From assembly GCA_003427395.1 (NCBI GenBank), contig BFEA01000670.1:612801-664388 (forward strand): DNA of 51,588 nt. Direction: 5' to 3'. The stretch comes from Chara braunii. Lineage: Eukaryota; Streptophyta; Charophyceae; Charales; Characeae. Under the pieces are notes generated by a model. The model did no database searches, was not told where the DNA came from, and saw only the letters and a program-made list of their open reading frames with translations. Shown here in pieces: positions 31,826-42,540 of this stretch. Positions within the stretch are counted from its first letter, which is position 1, and the number at the start of each line of letters is the position of its first letter. The position numbers and the translations under genes are program-made.

Positions 31826-32867
31826 TGTGGCATTTTGAGCCACAAAGGCCCCAGTTAGGGCCCGGTTCCATCTAGGTCAGGGTACGACGGTTCAGTTAGA
31901 GCCCGGAGGCCAAGGTGTAGGGGTCTAAACAGGCCCAACGGTCACATCGGTTCAGGCCGGTACCGGTCCAGCAGTAGGACCTACCGGCGGCACAGTTTTG
32001 AACAGCGGCCAAGTTAGGCCGCCACTTTCAGTTTCCGGCAACGGATCTGAACCGTTGAATCAGATCAACGGTCCAGACCCAAGGTACCAGCAACCTTAAG
32101 GTTGGCCCAGCACTATATCAGCCGGGTACCAGCCTCAGTAGGCAGGTTAGTCAACAAGAGGTTAGGCTTCAGGATTAGCGCAGCACTTCAGCGTTAGCAA
32201 GAGCAGCAGCGAGGAGAGAATTAGTGCAGCAGCAAGGAGGAACAGCGCAGCAGCGAATTAGCGCAGCAGCGGAGTAGCGCCAGCCTCTGGCCCAGCCCAC
32301 GGCCCAGTGCCCAGCCCTGCAGCACCATAGCTGCATCGCCAAGTATCGGGGAGAGAGGCTCCGCCTTTCCTCCCTCTTCTTCCTCCTCCGTTCTCTCTCC
32401 CTATCTCTCCTCCTACGCTGCAGCGCCATAGCTGCATCAGCAGGTATCAGGGAGAAAGGCTCCGCCTTTCCTCCCTCTTCTTCCTCCTCCGTTCTCTCTC
32501 CCTCTCTCTCCTCCTACCCTTTTAAGTCTCGATCTACTCTTCGGTTACTCTTACTGGACTACTACCAAGGGGTGAAGGATGGTTACAAGTTTCGATGATA
32601 TTGGGGCTGACAACATTCAGACCTTGGGTTGAGGACTACTTTTGGGATCTGATTTCATCTACCTCTGGAGATGTATCTTGACACTGTGAGATCGATATCT
32701 GAGATACTNTGAGACTCTGTATTCGCGACATTTCGGATTTTCGCTACTTTTGACACTTCGAGATACTATTTTTGGAAACATCAAGTTGACGTCATCTTCC
32801 CTCTCCTCCTCCCTTCGTCTCTCCTCCCCTCCATTTCGGATTTTCGCTACTTCTAACACTTCGACAA
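31826..32867 (+). repeat. E2 3' LTR, truncated, with 101-bp duplication
   Basis: Aligns with 21220 onward and begins TGTGGCATTTTGAGCCACA. A 101-bp unit (TGCAGC..CATAGCTGCATC to the CT-rich end) is present twice (from 32318 and 32419) but only once in the 5' LTR. Homology stops near 32833. A stray second copy of the GGATTTTCGCTACTTCT stretch then runs to about 32867, and the last ~200 bp of the LTR are lost. Confidence 0.85.
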
Positions 32868-32904
32868 TAGGCCTGCAGACAATTTAATAGCGTGCATTGA
32901 GCAT

Positions 32905-32960
32905 GACACGTCTCAAGTTTGCAGTCCCTTCCGCAACAGGATGGTACTTGTAACGCCGGG
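32905..32960. repeat. Dispersed motif shared with 45,391-45,443
   Basis: GACACGTCTCAAG, AGTCCCTTCCGCAACAGG and ATGGTACTTGTAA recur in similar order at about 45391-45443. Origin unknown. Confidence 0.6.
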
Positions 32961-32963
32961 CAA

Positions 32964-32970
32964 AAGAAAT

Positions 32971-33004
<34 letters not shown>
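32964..33004 (-). pseudogene. SSU rRNA fragment, bacterial/organellar type
   Basis: The minus strand reads GGCCTTGTACACACCGCCCG then TCACACCATGGGAA, the near-universal decoding-region 3' segment of 16S-type rRNA. Only about 40 bp is present. The CACACCATGGGAATT context suits a mitochondrial or bacterial-type small subunit and not nuclear 18S. It is a fragment, probably from transferred organellar DNA. Confidence 0.85.
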
Positions 33005-33096
33005 CGCTGTCTCCAACATGGGCTCAGTGAAATTGAATTCTCCGTGAAGATGCGGAGTACCAGCGGCTAGACGGTAAGACCCCGTGCACCTTTACC
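33005..33096 (+). pseudogene. LSU rRNA fragment, bacterial/organellar type
   Basis: The plus strand reads GCTGTCTCCAACATGG, CTCAGTGAAATTGAATTC, TCCGTGAAGATGCGGAGTAC and GACGGTAAGACCCCGTGCAC, a domain V segment of 23S-type rRNA. The CCCCGTGCACC form is closer to mitochondrial or alphaproteobacterial LSU than to typical plastid LSU, where CCCTATGAAGC is usual. It abuts the SSU fragment in opposite orientation, so the insertion is a rearranged join. Confidence 0.85.
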
Positions 33097-33879
33097 CCGC
33101 CACTTAGGATTTCCCGGCCAGTTTTTAGGGGTACATCATTTCGCTAAAACACCCATAGAAAGCCAAGAGTTCCAGTTCTACAATTACTGCTGCAGGGCAC
33201 AAACCACAAAGGCCTCCTACTGCAATATAATTACCGACTGATGGCTGTTTCTAAGCCAGATCATTGAGATGATTAAGCACATTGCTCTGGAAGGCGTCAA
33301 GCTGGCATGGAATTGCCACAAAATCACAAGCCATTCAAGCGCTGCAACTATAAGCCTCTGTAGACATACCTCAATGGCCATCGCTGAGAACGATTAATAG
33401 AGCACATGACGAGGTTTGATTGGATCAGGTGCATCTCACTGTTATGTTCATCAATGCGACACCCACCCTCCCTCTCTATCATCCATCACAGTTATGCCAC
33501 TAGTTATAACAGCCATATGTTCCATTTCACCCTCTGGTTCACCCATCTGTAAGGCAAGCAGGTGGTGCTGCAGAAAGTTTATGCTTCCATGCATGAACCG
33601 AAGCTATGCCCCCCGTCACCGATCTCTTAGACATACAGGTGATTTGCAGACATTCATGCTCTGTTTCTGAGCATGCTTCACAGGCATGGCCCTCGTCATA
33701 ACCAGCGTGCAAAATCGCTTATTCCCAACAGTAATGGCCATTCACTTAGCAACTTGGATAGTCCCATCTGATTCTCAAAATGGTGAACCTTATGGTATCG
33801 TCTATGTGCATGTGCCTGAACATTGGATGAGTTTACCTATTTACATCAGAACGGAACACCAAAAGCGAAGGCACAATAC
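33097..33879. other. Unassigned sequence
   Basis: No gene or repeat recognised. It may include further organellar DNA that I cannot identify by eye. Confidence 0.35.
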
Positions 33880-34041
33880 CAAGTGGCTTAGCTCAGTTGT
33901 GTACACCCCTAACTGTTAAAATACAGACCTGAGTTCAAACTCCACTGGAAGCAGATGATTAAAGTACTACAATTGTAAATTACCTACGGAGGTCAGTTCA
34001 ATGTTGATATCGCAAAGGCCTCACCCTTATTAAAAAAAAAA
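33880..34041 (+). mobile_element. tRNA-derived SINE candidate
   Basis: A box-like TGGCTTAGCTCAGTTG (33884-33899) and B box-like AGTTCAAACTC (33932-33942) lie about 33 bp apart, as in an RNA polymerase III promoter of a tRNA gene. The cloverleaf is poor: an anticodon-like CTGT...ACAG stem is visible, but the T stem and acceptor do not close. About 100 bp of unrelated body and an A-tract (34032-34041) follow. That is the tRNA-head, body, A-tail layout of a SINE. A target duplication cannot be tested because of the gap that follows. Confidence 0.5.
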
Positions 34042-34052
34042 AGGGGGGGGGG

Positions 34053-34077
34053 NNNNNNNNNNNNNNNNNNNNNNNNN
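34053..34077. other. Assembly gap (25 N)
   Basis: The gap lies between a G-run and a GA-rich stretch. Confidence 1.
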
Positions 34078-34216
34078 GAGAGAGAGGAAAGGGGGGGAGA
34101 GGGGGGAGAGAACGAGCGAAGGCAACTTTCTAGGTCTCTACAGATGCTAAGGTGCTGAAGAATCGGGGGCCACCAAAATTGGATGGATCCACCCGGGCTC
34201 TAACAAAACGCAGCAA

Positions 34217-35456
34217 TGACTTGCTGGTTTCTGGTCGCCTGTCGCCTCTCTCTTGTTGAGGCTGTGCCATGTGTAGGTCAGATTCGTAATTTTTGTTTGG
34301 TTGAGGGCTAACCGAGAGACCTGCCTGTACGAAAATCCGGTAGGGACATATCTGCAAAATATAGGCCCGTACTAACTGGAAGTTCCTACAGCTACCCCAA
34401 CTGCAATTAGCATGCCCAGACTTCCCCTAGAACAGACAGGCCCTATAGGCCTATGCTGATAGACGGTCCTATAGCCTATAGCCGGGTAAGGTAGAGGCCG
34501 AGAGGCCGAAACTAAAACGGTACCCGTCAGTCCAGTCAGTCCGATCTAGGTCGAGTCTAGGCTAGTTTAGACTATAGATAGGATGGGCACATCGGTTCAG
34601 GGCTTTTGGCAGTTGGTACCGAGTACATCGCTGCTGTGCAACGCGTGAACTGGAAGTGGTGACGGCTCAGCGTTGAGGGAGACAGACATAGCCAGACCTT
34701 CGGAGGGCCGGCCATAGCTGGGACCCGCGCTGTACTCTCTCAGCACGCGGGGCTGTACAGAGGTCTGGGTTATAGAGGTCTGTTGGAGGCGAGGGAAGTT
34801 GGTGCCCTGCTAGATCCTCCTCCGGAGTGGGGTTCCAGGGTAGCGGTGCTGCAGCCATAGCTGCAGCTTCTTCCTCAGAGGTCACCTTGTCAGGAGTGGT
34901 GGCGCTGCTGCAGACTTCCACCCGGGAAGTCTTTCAACACTTCGTCATCATCAGATATTGTGGCATTGGTCTTCTTCTTCATCCTCTGAGTGGCGCTTGG
35001 CCTCAGAGGCCTGTTTCAGGGTGGCGCTTCCCTCTGGAGGCTGTATCTGGGTGGCGCTGGACTCAGGGGTAGTGATAGCGGTTCATCAGGGTTGGGGAGT
35101 GAAGCGCTGCTCATCTCTGAGCAGCACATCATAGTTCTGAAGTTATTCTGACAATTCGAGACTCTCGAGTATAATAAATAGTGTTGATACTGGGTTCAAA
35201 CTATCATTGCTTCATTGTTTCTTGGATGTGATCTACTCAGCTTTCCTTTATGGCTGGTTGTGGGGATTGAGTGGAGTGAATTGCACTTTCAGTGTACCCT
35301 GTCATATTGCATGGTCAAGTCTTCCACTGTGTTAACCTCTCCCTGTGCGGTGTGATACTCCTATCCTCTCCCCTTCCTTTTGTGTATGTATGGGCATACT
35401 TTGGAGTCTATGTGAGTGCGTGTTGGTCTTTAGACAACAGACAACCAGAATCATAA
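34217..35456 (+). repeat. E3 5' LTR
   Basis: Begins TGACTTGCTGGTTTC and ends near AATCATAAG. The TATA box is mutated (TATAGATA, 34573-34580) compared with TATAAATA in the 3' LTR. Homologous to 39903-41205. Confidence 0.85.
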
Positions 35457-35460
35457 GAGT

Positions 35461-35474
35461 TGGTATCGGAGCGA
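35461..35474 (+). other. E3 primer-binding site
   Basis: TGGTATCGGAGCGA immediately after the LTR; like E2's and E4's, it complements initiator tRNA-Met with one change. Confidence 0.8.
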
Positions 35475-37085
35475 TTGGATCCAGACTTTGGAGCGATTGA
35501 TGAGTTGGAGCAGCCATCATCATCTGGTGAGATACCGGAGTCGAGTCTCATGGCGATTCTTCATCTTCAGGGTTGTTGTCAGTAAGGGTGGTGGTAGCGA
35601 GTGTGTGGCGAGAAGAATTGGGCAGAAGGTGACTCTCTCCTGCCTAGGGTTGTGCAGGAGAGGTTGGCGATTGATGCTCGGAGGCCTAGGAGGCTATGAG
35701 AGGCTATTTTTAGTCTGGCGATTCATCTATAGACTGCGATTGGCAAAAGACTGATCCTAGAAGGTTGCGATTTTGGAATTGGGTCTGGATCCCCAATTTC
35801 CAAGCAGCGCAGTACAGGGTGATGTGGTGCTGCACTGAGGCTGTCAGTTATCAGCATTTGGGAGTCCAGATTCGGTGAATCTGTCAGTTGTGGGTGAAGC
35901 GCCTCAGGGTAATCTGCTAGATCACCAAGTTTCAGGACAGTTGGTACGTGGGAACACTGGGAATCAACAGGAGATGAAACTGGCGAGATAGGGTTGACCA
36001 GTCACTCCATAGCTCAAGTTTCATTCATCTTTTTCAGAGTTGACCCTAAAGTAAGTGTGTTCCTTACTGTACTCTGTCAGGCAATTCTGGGTCTATTTTT
36101 AGAATAGCAAAATATGGTTTGTCAATGCGTTGACAGTTGAAAATCCAAATTCAGATTGTGGGACAACCATATCCGATTTCCCCTACCTCTCACCTTTGAC
36201 TTCTACTAACCCTCTTTGACCTCCTTTCTGAATCAAATTTCATCTGTGACTGAGTTACAGCATTGTGATTCATACTGTGTAGTGAATTGGTGTGTTCAGC
36301 GTCCTGTTGTCAGTGATAATGCAAAATTGAATTTTGCGTTGCCATAGTTGAAGCATGGATATACTAGGGTCAGTCATAACTTCAATTCTATCCGTCAGAA
36401 TTCAATTCTGGCAATCCCTGGTAAATCGCAATTTAGTATACAGTTAGTGTCTGAAATTGCACAGTGTAATTTGATATTCTGAATCAGTTATAGTGATTAT
36501 TGTAGTTCGCCATACCCAGGGTATGGCATAAAGGGTCATAAAGTGGTGAAGTCTGCGGGGTAGGTCTAAAAATAGGATCCCCTATAAATCGCTGCACCTT
36601 GGTCACTAGTGGACACCTGCTTATCACTAATTAGTCACTCTGTCTAAATTCTAATCACTGCTAATCATTTCAGGACTACATCCTGCAATTTATTGGTGCA
36701 GGATTTGCAATTATTGCATGCAACTGTGGTGTCAGGACAGGGATTGGAAAATCTTGAAATCGTTTTTTGCTGAGTTTACTCTTAACTGACCCTGACCCTC
36801 AAGTGGTCTGCAGAGACTGCGCACTTACTTGCTCAGACTAACCAACTTCCTCTCTTCAGGCAGGTGATAACAATTGAGTAAGTACTGAAGGGAAAACTCA
36901 ACTCTTATTACCTCCTGTTTGTCTTCTGTTTATTTGTTTATTTTTATTTATCTGAATTGTGGTGATGGCACAGGTGGGGAAGGGACAGGCTTTTGAGGTG
37001 GGAGAAAGTTGCTGATTGCAGATGTGAAAAAGATCAGGACAAGTGGTAGTTTCAGTCAGTACAACAAGGACATGGTTGAATTCAT
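35475..37085 (+). other. E3 leader, gag and protease missing
   Basis: About 1.6 kb with no gag, zinc knuckle or protease signature in any frame. It is pure internal element sequence between PBS and RT, so it represents either a replacement leader of a non-autonomous lineage or heavily decayed coding DNA. Confidence 0.6.
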
Positions 37086-37656
37086 TATTTGCAAGGGAAT
37101 GGTGAGTCCAGGATGTGCGTGGATTATCGAGGTTTCAACAAAATCATGAGGAAGTCTATAGAGCCTCTTCCTCACATTGATGATATGTTGGACATGGTGC
37201 AAGGCTGTACCATTTGTAGCAAGATCGATCTCAAATCTGGTTATCACTAGATTGAGATGGCTGAAGGCGATGTCCACAAGACAGCCTTCAAAACCGGGCA
37301 TGGTACTTATGAGTACTTCGTCATGCCATTCGGCCTCTGCAACGCCCCAGGCACCTTCCAGATAGAGATGCATCGCATACTCCGGCCTTACCTGGACAAG
37401 TTCGTAGTTGTTTACCTGGATGACATCTTGGTATTCAGTCGTTTTGTCCAGGAGCATGCGCAGCATCTGGCTTTGATCCTCCAGGCCTTACGTGATAACC
37501 AGTATAAGATTAATAGAAAGAAGTGCTCTTTTGGAGTTCCCTTTGTGATCTATCTGGGACATGTCAGAGGGGTTGGCTCCTGAGCCAACAAAAGTTGTTG
37601 CCGTTCGGGACTGGTCGAAGCCTGTTAACATTCATGATGTTCGGTCCTTCTTGGGA
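37086..37656 (+). pseudogene. E3 reverse transcriptase, N-terminally deleted
   Basis: Starts at GNGESRMCVDYRGFNKI; the preceding [10 protein letters not shown] motif is absent. It then shows SKIDLKSGYH, a stop at 37249-37251, VMPFGLCNAPGTFQ, the catalytic YLDD (VVVYLDDILVFSR) and a frameshift after YLGH (37555-37583), resuming with PTKVVAVRDWSKP and VRSFLGY. It breaks off at the inverted duplication. Confidence 0.85.
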
Positions 37657-38102
37657 TACTGACTAGCATCAATGGTAAGCACAAAAGGCAAGGTAGGGTC
37701 CTGTAGCTTCAAAACTGGGGCACGAATCAAGGTCTCCTTGAGACGTGTGAAAGCCTCCTGACACTCTGATGTCCAAAGAAAGGAAGTGTTCTTCTTTGTG
37801 AGGTCAGTCAGGGGTGCTGCAATGGAGGAGAAGTTCTTAATGAACTTCCTGTAGTAATTTCACAATTACTAAGTCACGGGTTACTCAAAATCATGGCTTG
37901 CATCCTACTACAGGAAGTTCATTAAGAACTCCTCCATTGCAGCACCCCTGACTGACCTCACAAAGAAAGGCACTTCCTTTCTTTGGACATCAGAGTGTCA
38001 GGAGGCTTTCACACGTCTCAAGGAGACCTTGATTTGTGCCCCTGTTTTGAAGCTACCGGACCCTACCTTGCCTTCTGTGCTTACCACTAATGCTAGTCAG
38101 TA
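37657..38102. repeat. ~200-bp inverted duplication with 49-nt spacer
   Basis: The left arm 37657-37856 is the reverse complement of the right arm 37906-38102, with roughly a dozen differences including a 3-bp indel. The right arm is in native pol orientation (continuing from VRSFLGY to YRKFIKNSSIAAPLT); the left arm plus spacer is the inserted inverted copy. Transcription in either direction would give a long hairpin. Confidence 0.92.
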
Positions 38103-38744
38103 TGGTGTAGGGGCGGTACTTCAACAGGATGATGGGAATGGTCGGCAGCCTGTCGAGTACATGAGCAAGAAGATCAAGACAAAGAAGTTGCAGGACTCTA
38201 CCTATGAGAAAGAGCTTTATGCTTTTGTGTCAGCGCTCAAGCATTGGAAGCACTTCCTCCTGGCAGGCACTTCAAGATCTTCTCGGATCACTCCACCCTG
38301 CAGTGGATGAAGTCACATGGAGAACTGAATGACAAGCTTGCTCGCTATATCCAGTTCATTGACATGTTTGACTTTGAACAGAGACACACGAAGGGCTGCT
38401 ACAATCGAGTAGCAGATGCCCTTTCTCGTAGGCCTGACGCTCTCTTGTTTATCTCCTTCACTCACTCATTTGGAGATGAGACTCGTCAAACCATTGCCCG
38501 TTTGCTGCCCCAAGATGCGATTTTTGGGCCTATAGTGAGAAATCTTGAGGATGATCCTGCCTCTGAATCAGGATATACTATGGTTTCAGATTTGTTGTAC
38601 ACATGCAGCAGAGGTGAGGAATGCCTATGCATTCCCAAGGACCGCAAGTTGAAAACACTTCTGATGTCACGTGAGTTGTGCCGAAGGAACAAGGTAGTAC
38701 GACGACCTCCCCTTGGCCTACTCAAACCACTAACCCATCCCTGA
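37906..38744 (+). pseudogene. E3 RNase H and truncated integrase N-terminus
   Basis: RKFIKNSSIAAPLTDLTKKG, TTNASQYGVGAVLQQDDG (the usual D of TDAS is N here), STYEKELYAFVSAL, a frameshift near 38260, FKIFSDHSTLQWMKS and YNRVADALSRRPD. After LLMS the sequence jumps to RELCRRNKVVRR, so the His-His-Cys part of the integrase zinc finger (about 50-60 residues) is deleted. Confidence 0.88.
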
Positions 38745-38747
38745 AGC

Positions 38748-39862
38748 ACCTGCACAGTCAGTGTCTATTGATTTTACTGACTTGGGTAGGACCACACCTC
38801 GTGTATGCGTCAGGTTATGGTATGCGTGGATCAGTTCTCCAAATACGCAGAGTTCATCCCCTTACCAGTTGAAGCTCGCATCCCAGCCGTTCAGGCGGCA
38901 TTTGCTGACAGGTGGGTTACACATCATGGACCACCCACCTCCATAGTCAGTGATCGAGATCCCAGGTTTTGCAACAATGAATGGCAATCCTACTGCAGGG
39001 ATTACCTTCATTCTCGCCTGGATATGACATTTGGTCGTCATCCTGAAGCCAATGGGCAGGCTGAAGTGATGAACCAAATTTTGTTTCAGTTGCTGCATCC
39101 CATGATCAGTCCAGACCAGCAGGACTCAGATCTCCATTTGAGTCGTGCACAGCTTGTGTATAAGACTTTTGTACACTCCTCCACAGGCTTAACACCCTAC
39201 CGATTGCACTGGGGTTGTGAGCCACGGCAGCCTCTCGATGACATCATCGACAAGGCTACCCCTAAGTTGACACCTGAAACTGTAGAGTTCACCAGGCGTT
39301 ACCGTGTGGACATAGAGTGCACCCGTGCTAATCTGTTGAAAGCCCAAAAGGCTATGATCCATCAGGCTTATATGCACAGACAACCCTCGACTATTCGCAC
39401 AGGTGATTGGGTGAGGGTACTCAGTTCCGAGATCTCATGAGAGGAGGACATTTCACCTAAGCTGCTGCCACGATATATGGGTCCATGGCAGGTCTTAGAT
39501 ACAGTGGGAGCTGATCCGTTTGGACCATCCTATATTGTGGATGTCCCTCTGCATCTACAAACCTACCCTATCTTTCGTGCATCTAAGCTGTTACCATTCA
39601 CATCAGCTGATGCATTTCCAGACGAGCCTCCTCAGTTTGGTCCTCCGATCCCTGGCAAGGGATATGACGTTGAGTCCATTGAGGACGAGTCAGGTACAAG
39701 ACCAGATAAGCAATACCTTGTGAAGTTTTGCTACCAGCCGCACACTGAAGATCGCTGGTTTACTCGCAAGGAACTCCTGAAAACAGCAAAGTCTGTTATC
39801 CTCAGACATTGGGCAGCACAGAAGGGAGAACCCCTTCGGCGTTTTGCACGCCTACGCCCCTA
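38748..39862 (+). pseudogene. E3 integrase core and chromodomain
   Basis: D in SIDFTDLG, D in IVSDRDPRF and E in HPEANGQAEVMN are visible across one frameshift (near 38810). Then TGDWVRVLSSEIS, a stop at 39438-39440, KLLPRYMGPWQVLDTVG, and a chromodomain (YDVESIEDESG ... QYLVKFCYQPHTEDRWFTRKE). The protein ends at 39860-39862. The chromodomain is complete, typical of chromoviruses that target histone marks. Confidence 0.9.
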
Positions 39863-39881
39863 GCTCGAAGGTCCTCGCTCT

Positions 39882-39894
39882 AGGGGAGGGTAGG
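39882..39894 (+). other. E3 polypurine tract
   Basis: AGGGGAGGGTAGG just upstream of the 3' LTR. Confidence 0.7.
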
Positions 39895-39902
39895 TCTGCA
39901 AA

Positions 39903-41205
39903 TGACTTGCTGGTTTCTGGTCGCCTGTAGCCTCTCTCTTGTCGAGGCTGTACTATTTGTAGGTCAGATTCGTAATTTTTGTTTGGCTGAGGGCTAACCA
40001 AGAGACCTGCCTGTACGAAAATCCGGTAGGGACATATCTACAAAATTGTGGAAAATATAGGCCCATACTAACTTGAAGTTCCTACAGCTACCCTAACTGC
40101 GATTAGCAGGCCCGGACTACCCCTAGGACAGACAGGCCCTATAGGCCTATGCTGATAGACAGTCCTATAGCCTATAGCCGGGTAAGGTAGAGGCCGAGAG
40201 GCCGAAACTAAAACGGTATTGGTCAGTCCAGTCAGTCCTGTCTAGGTCGAGTCTAGGCTAGTTTAGACTATAAATAGGATGGGCACATCGGTTCAGGGAT
40301 TTGGGCAGTTGGTACCGAGTACATGGCTGCTGTGCAACGCATGAACTGGAAGAGGTGACGGCTCAGCATTGAGGGAGACAGACATAGCCAGACCTTCAAA
40401 CCGGCCATAGCTGGGACCCGCGCTGTACTATGTCAGCACGCGGGGCTGTACAGAGGTCTGGGTTATAGAGGTCTGCTGGAGGCGAGGGAAGTTGGTGCCC
40501 TGATGGACCCTCCTCCTGAGTGGGGTTCCACGGTAGTGGCTGCAGGCTGCAGCGCCTTCCTCAGAGGTCACCTTGTCTGGAGTGGTCGCGCTGCTGCAGA
40601 CTTCCACCCCGGAAGTCTTTCGACACTTCGTCATCATCAGATACTGTGGCGCTGGTCTTCTTCTTCATCCTCTGAGTGGCGCTTGGCCTCAGAGGCCTGT
40701 TTCAAGGTGGTGCTTCCCTTTGGATCCTGTATCTGGGTGGTGCTGATGTTTCAGGGACTCAGGGGTAGTGATAGCCGTTCATCAGGGTTGGGGAGTGAAG
40801 TGCTGCTCATCTCTGAGCAGCGCATCATAGTTCTGAAGTTATTTTGACAATTCGAGACTCTTGAGTATAATAAACAGCGTTGATACTAGGTTCAGACTAT
40901 CATTGCTTCATTGTTTCTTGGATGTGATCTACTTGGCTTTCCTTTATGACTGGTTGTGAGGATTGAGAGGAGTGAATTGCACTTTCAGTATACCTTTATG
41001 ACTGGTTGTGAGGATTGAGAGGAGTGAATTGCATTTTCAGTATACCCTGTCATATCGCATGGTCAAGTCTTCCGCTGTGTTTACCTCTCCCTGTGCGGTG
41101 TGATACTCCTATCCTCTCCCCTTCCTTCTGTGTATGTATGGGCATACCAGGGAGTCTATGTGAGTGAGTGTTGGTCTTCAGACAACAGACAACTAGAATC
41201 ATAAG
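39903..41205 (+). repeat. E3 3' LTR with 52-bp duplication
   Basis: Homologous to 34217-35456. It has an intact TATAAATA (40269-40276). A 52-bp unit starting CTTTATGACTGG is tandemly duplicated (about 40945-41048) and single in the 5' LTR. Confidence 0.85.
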
Positions 41206-41371
41206 AACACGGCCAAAGGTGTCCCCACTAATTGCAAGATTAGAGTGTGAATCCAGCTATATCGGGAAAACATTCATTTGACATTACTTGGATGGATCAG
41301 TACGCTAGAGTAGCATGTTGTTTCTTGTGTTGATAGAAATCCCAGTTTCCACTTGTATTTCCAGTGCTAGT

Positions 41372-41560
41372 GCCAACAAAAGCGCTTTGCACACATCATA
41401 CGCCACAGACTATGAAGGTCCAGTCATTTACATTGGAATGGGCTATTGGTAGTGAGTTGGTTGTGCTTCGCACACGTCTTACGCCACAGACAATGAAGGT
41501 CCAGTCATTTACATTGGAATGGGCTATTGGTAGTGAGTTGGTTCAGGTTGTTAGACATCC
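41372..41560. repeat. 81-bp tandem duplication
   Basis: CGCCACAGAC and the following ~70 bp occur at 41401 and 41482. A weaker third relative lies near 41704. Because 81 is a multiple of three, the duplication stays in frame in a short ORF, but I see no other sign of coding. Confidence 0.85.
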
Positions 41561-42160
41561 CAGTTTCCACTTATTTTCCAAAACTAGCGTCATCACCCGA
41601 ATAAAATGCCCATCATTGCTGTATGTGGACTGAAAGTTTCCCCAAATATGGCTATAATGGCAGGGTGTTCTATTCAGGTGAAGACGGTAGTGCCAAAAGA
41701 GGCGCTTTGCACACAAGATGTCACAGACAATGAGGGTCCAGTGTTGTTCATGCGGGTTAATTCAACAGAAGTCAACTCTGTTTCATGGGAGGTGAGGCTG
41801 CTACAAGGGAATCAATGGAGGGAATTGGGTGGGGCATTGAGACGCTGCGGGATCCAGACTATTCCTGCGGGGGAAATCCGGCTGTAGATGAGGACAGAGC
41901 TGGTAAAAGACAAGCTGAGGGAGATGGTAAGGGGCGGCAGTTCTGCAGAATGTTATGTCTGTTATATTGTGCCAAGGAAGAAATACATTTACACTGAGGT
42001 AGCCTCTGCTTGCACAACCAGGCACGCACCGCCGGGCACGCCCTCGGCACGCAGGCTAAGGGCGAACCTGCCCAGGACAACCAGTTGGGTAAAAAAAGGG
42101 GGCTATAACTTCTCATTTTAACAATTCTGACTTTGAGCCAGGGATGCACTTGACATATGG
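41561..42160. other. Unassigned sequence
   Basis: No supported gene. Confidence 0.35.
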
Positions 42161-42540
42161 CCTTCATCTTCCAATCTGGAGATGGAACAAGCAGTGGGGG
42201 CTTCGGGGGATATGAAGTTACTATAAACAGGTTTGAAAAGGGATTAAAGGGGTGTGTATCGTCTTTCTTTTTCTCTTTTATTAATTTCATTGTTAAGGGA
42301 TTTCCCCCGGTCGCCCTCGCCCAAAAGTTGTTCGTATTTGCAATTTTACACTACTTTTTCCCCCCGAATTTTAGGGTTTCTTTTATTTTTTCTGTTCTTT
42401 TTTCTGTTCTTTTTTCTGTTCTTTTTTCTGTTCTGGGACTGCCCGGAGCCCTGCCTTAATTAATCTTCCCCCTACGCCGGAGCCCACCCAGGTGGAGTAC
42501 CCAGGCAACCGGGTCACCCGGCTGGTAGCACAGATTTGCA
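42161..42540. mobile_element. Relic of the 8-bp-TSD DNA transposon, copy 3
   Basis: Shares the internal landmarks of copies 1 and 2 (GGGGTGTG, GCCCAAAAGTTGTTCG, a GAATTTTAGGG/T-rich block, CTGCCCGGAGCCCTGCC). The left end is lost, and the T-rich centre has become a 12-bp TTTTTTCTGTTC repeat in four copies (42386-42435). Confidence 0.6.

Larger units (their letters stand above)
21220..32867 (+). mobile_element. Ty3/gypsy chromovirus E2, nested and decayed
   Basis: The left LTR (21220-22362) with PBS and the right part (28661-31802 coding, PPT, LTR from 31826) belong to the same family, since the two LTRs align closely. They may be the ends of one 11.6-kb element whose gag/protease interior was lost and filled by a Penelope-like fragment and by E1, or they may be two copies. 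The pol order is RT, RNase H, integrase, chromodomain. In-frame stops, a 236-bp duplication and a missing gag rule out autonomy. The right LTR is cut short near 32,833-32,867. Confidence 0.75.
34217..41205 (+). mobile_element. Ty3/gypsy chromovirus E3 (gag-less, non-autonomous)
   Basis: Both LTRs (34217-35456, 39903-41205), a PBS, a PPT and the pol order RT, RNase H, integrase, chromodomain are present. Gag, protease and the first RT motifs are missing; about 1.6 kb of apparently non-coding leader takes their place. Pol carries an inverted duplication, frameshifts and a deletion of the integrase zinc finger. The flanks AGCAA and AACAC do not give a clear TSD; the LTR left edge may be a few bases earlier (TGCAAATGAC at 39897). 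Confidence 0.85.
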
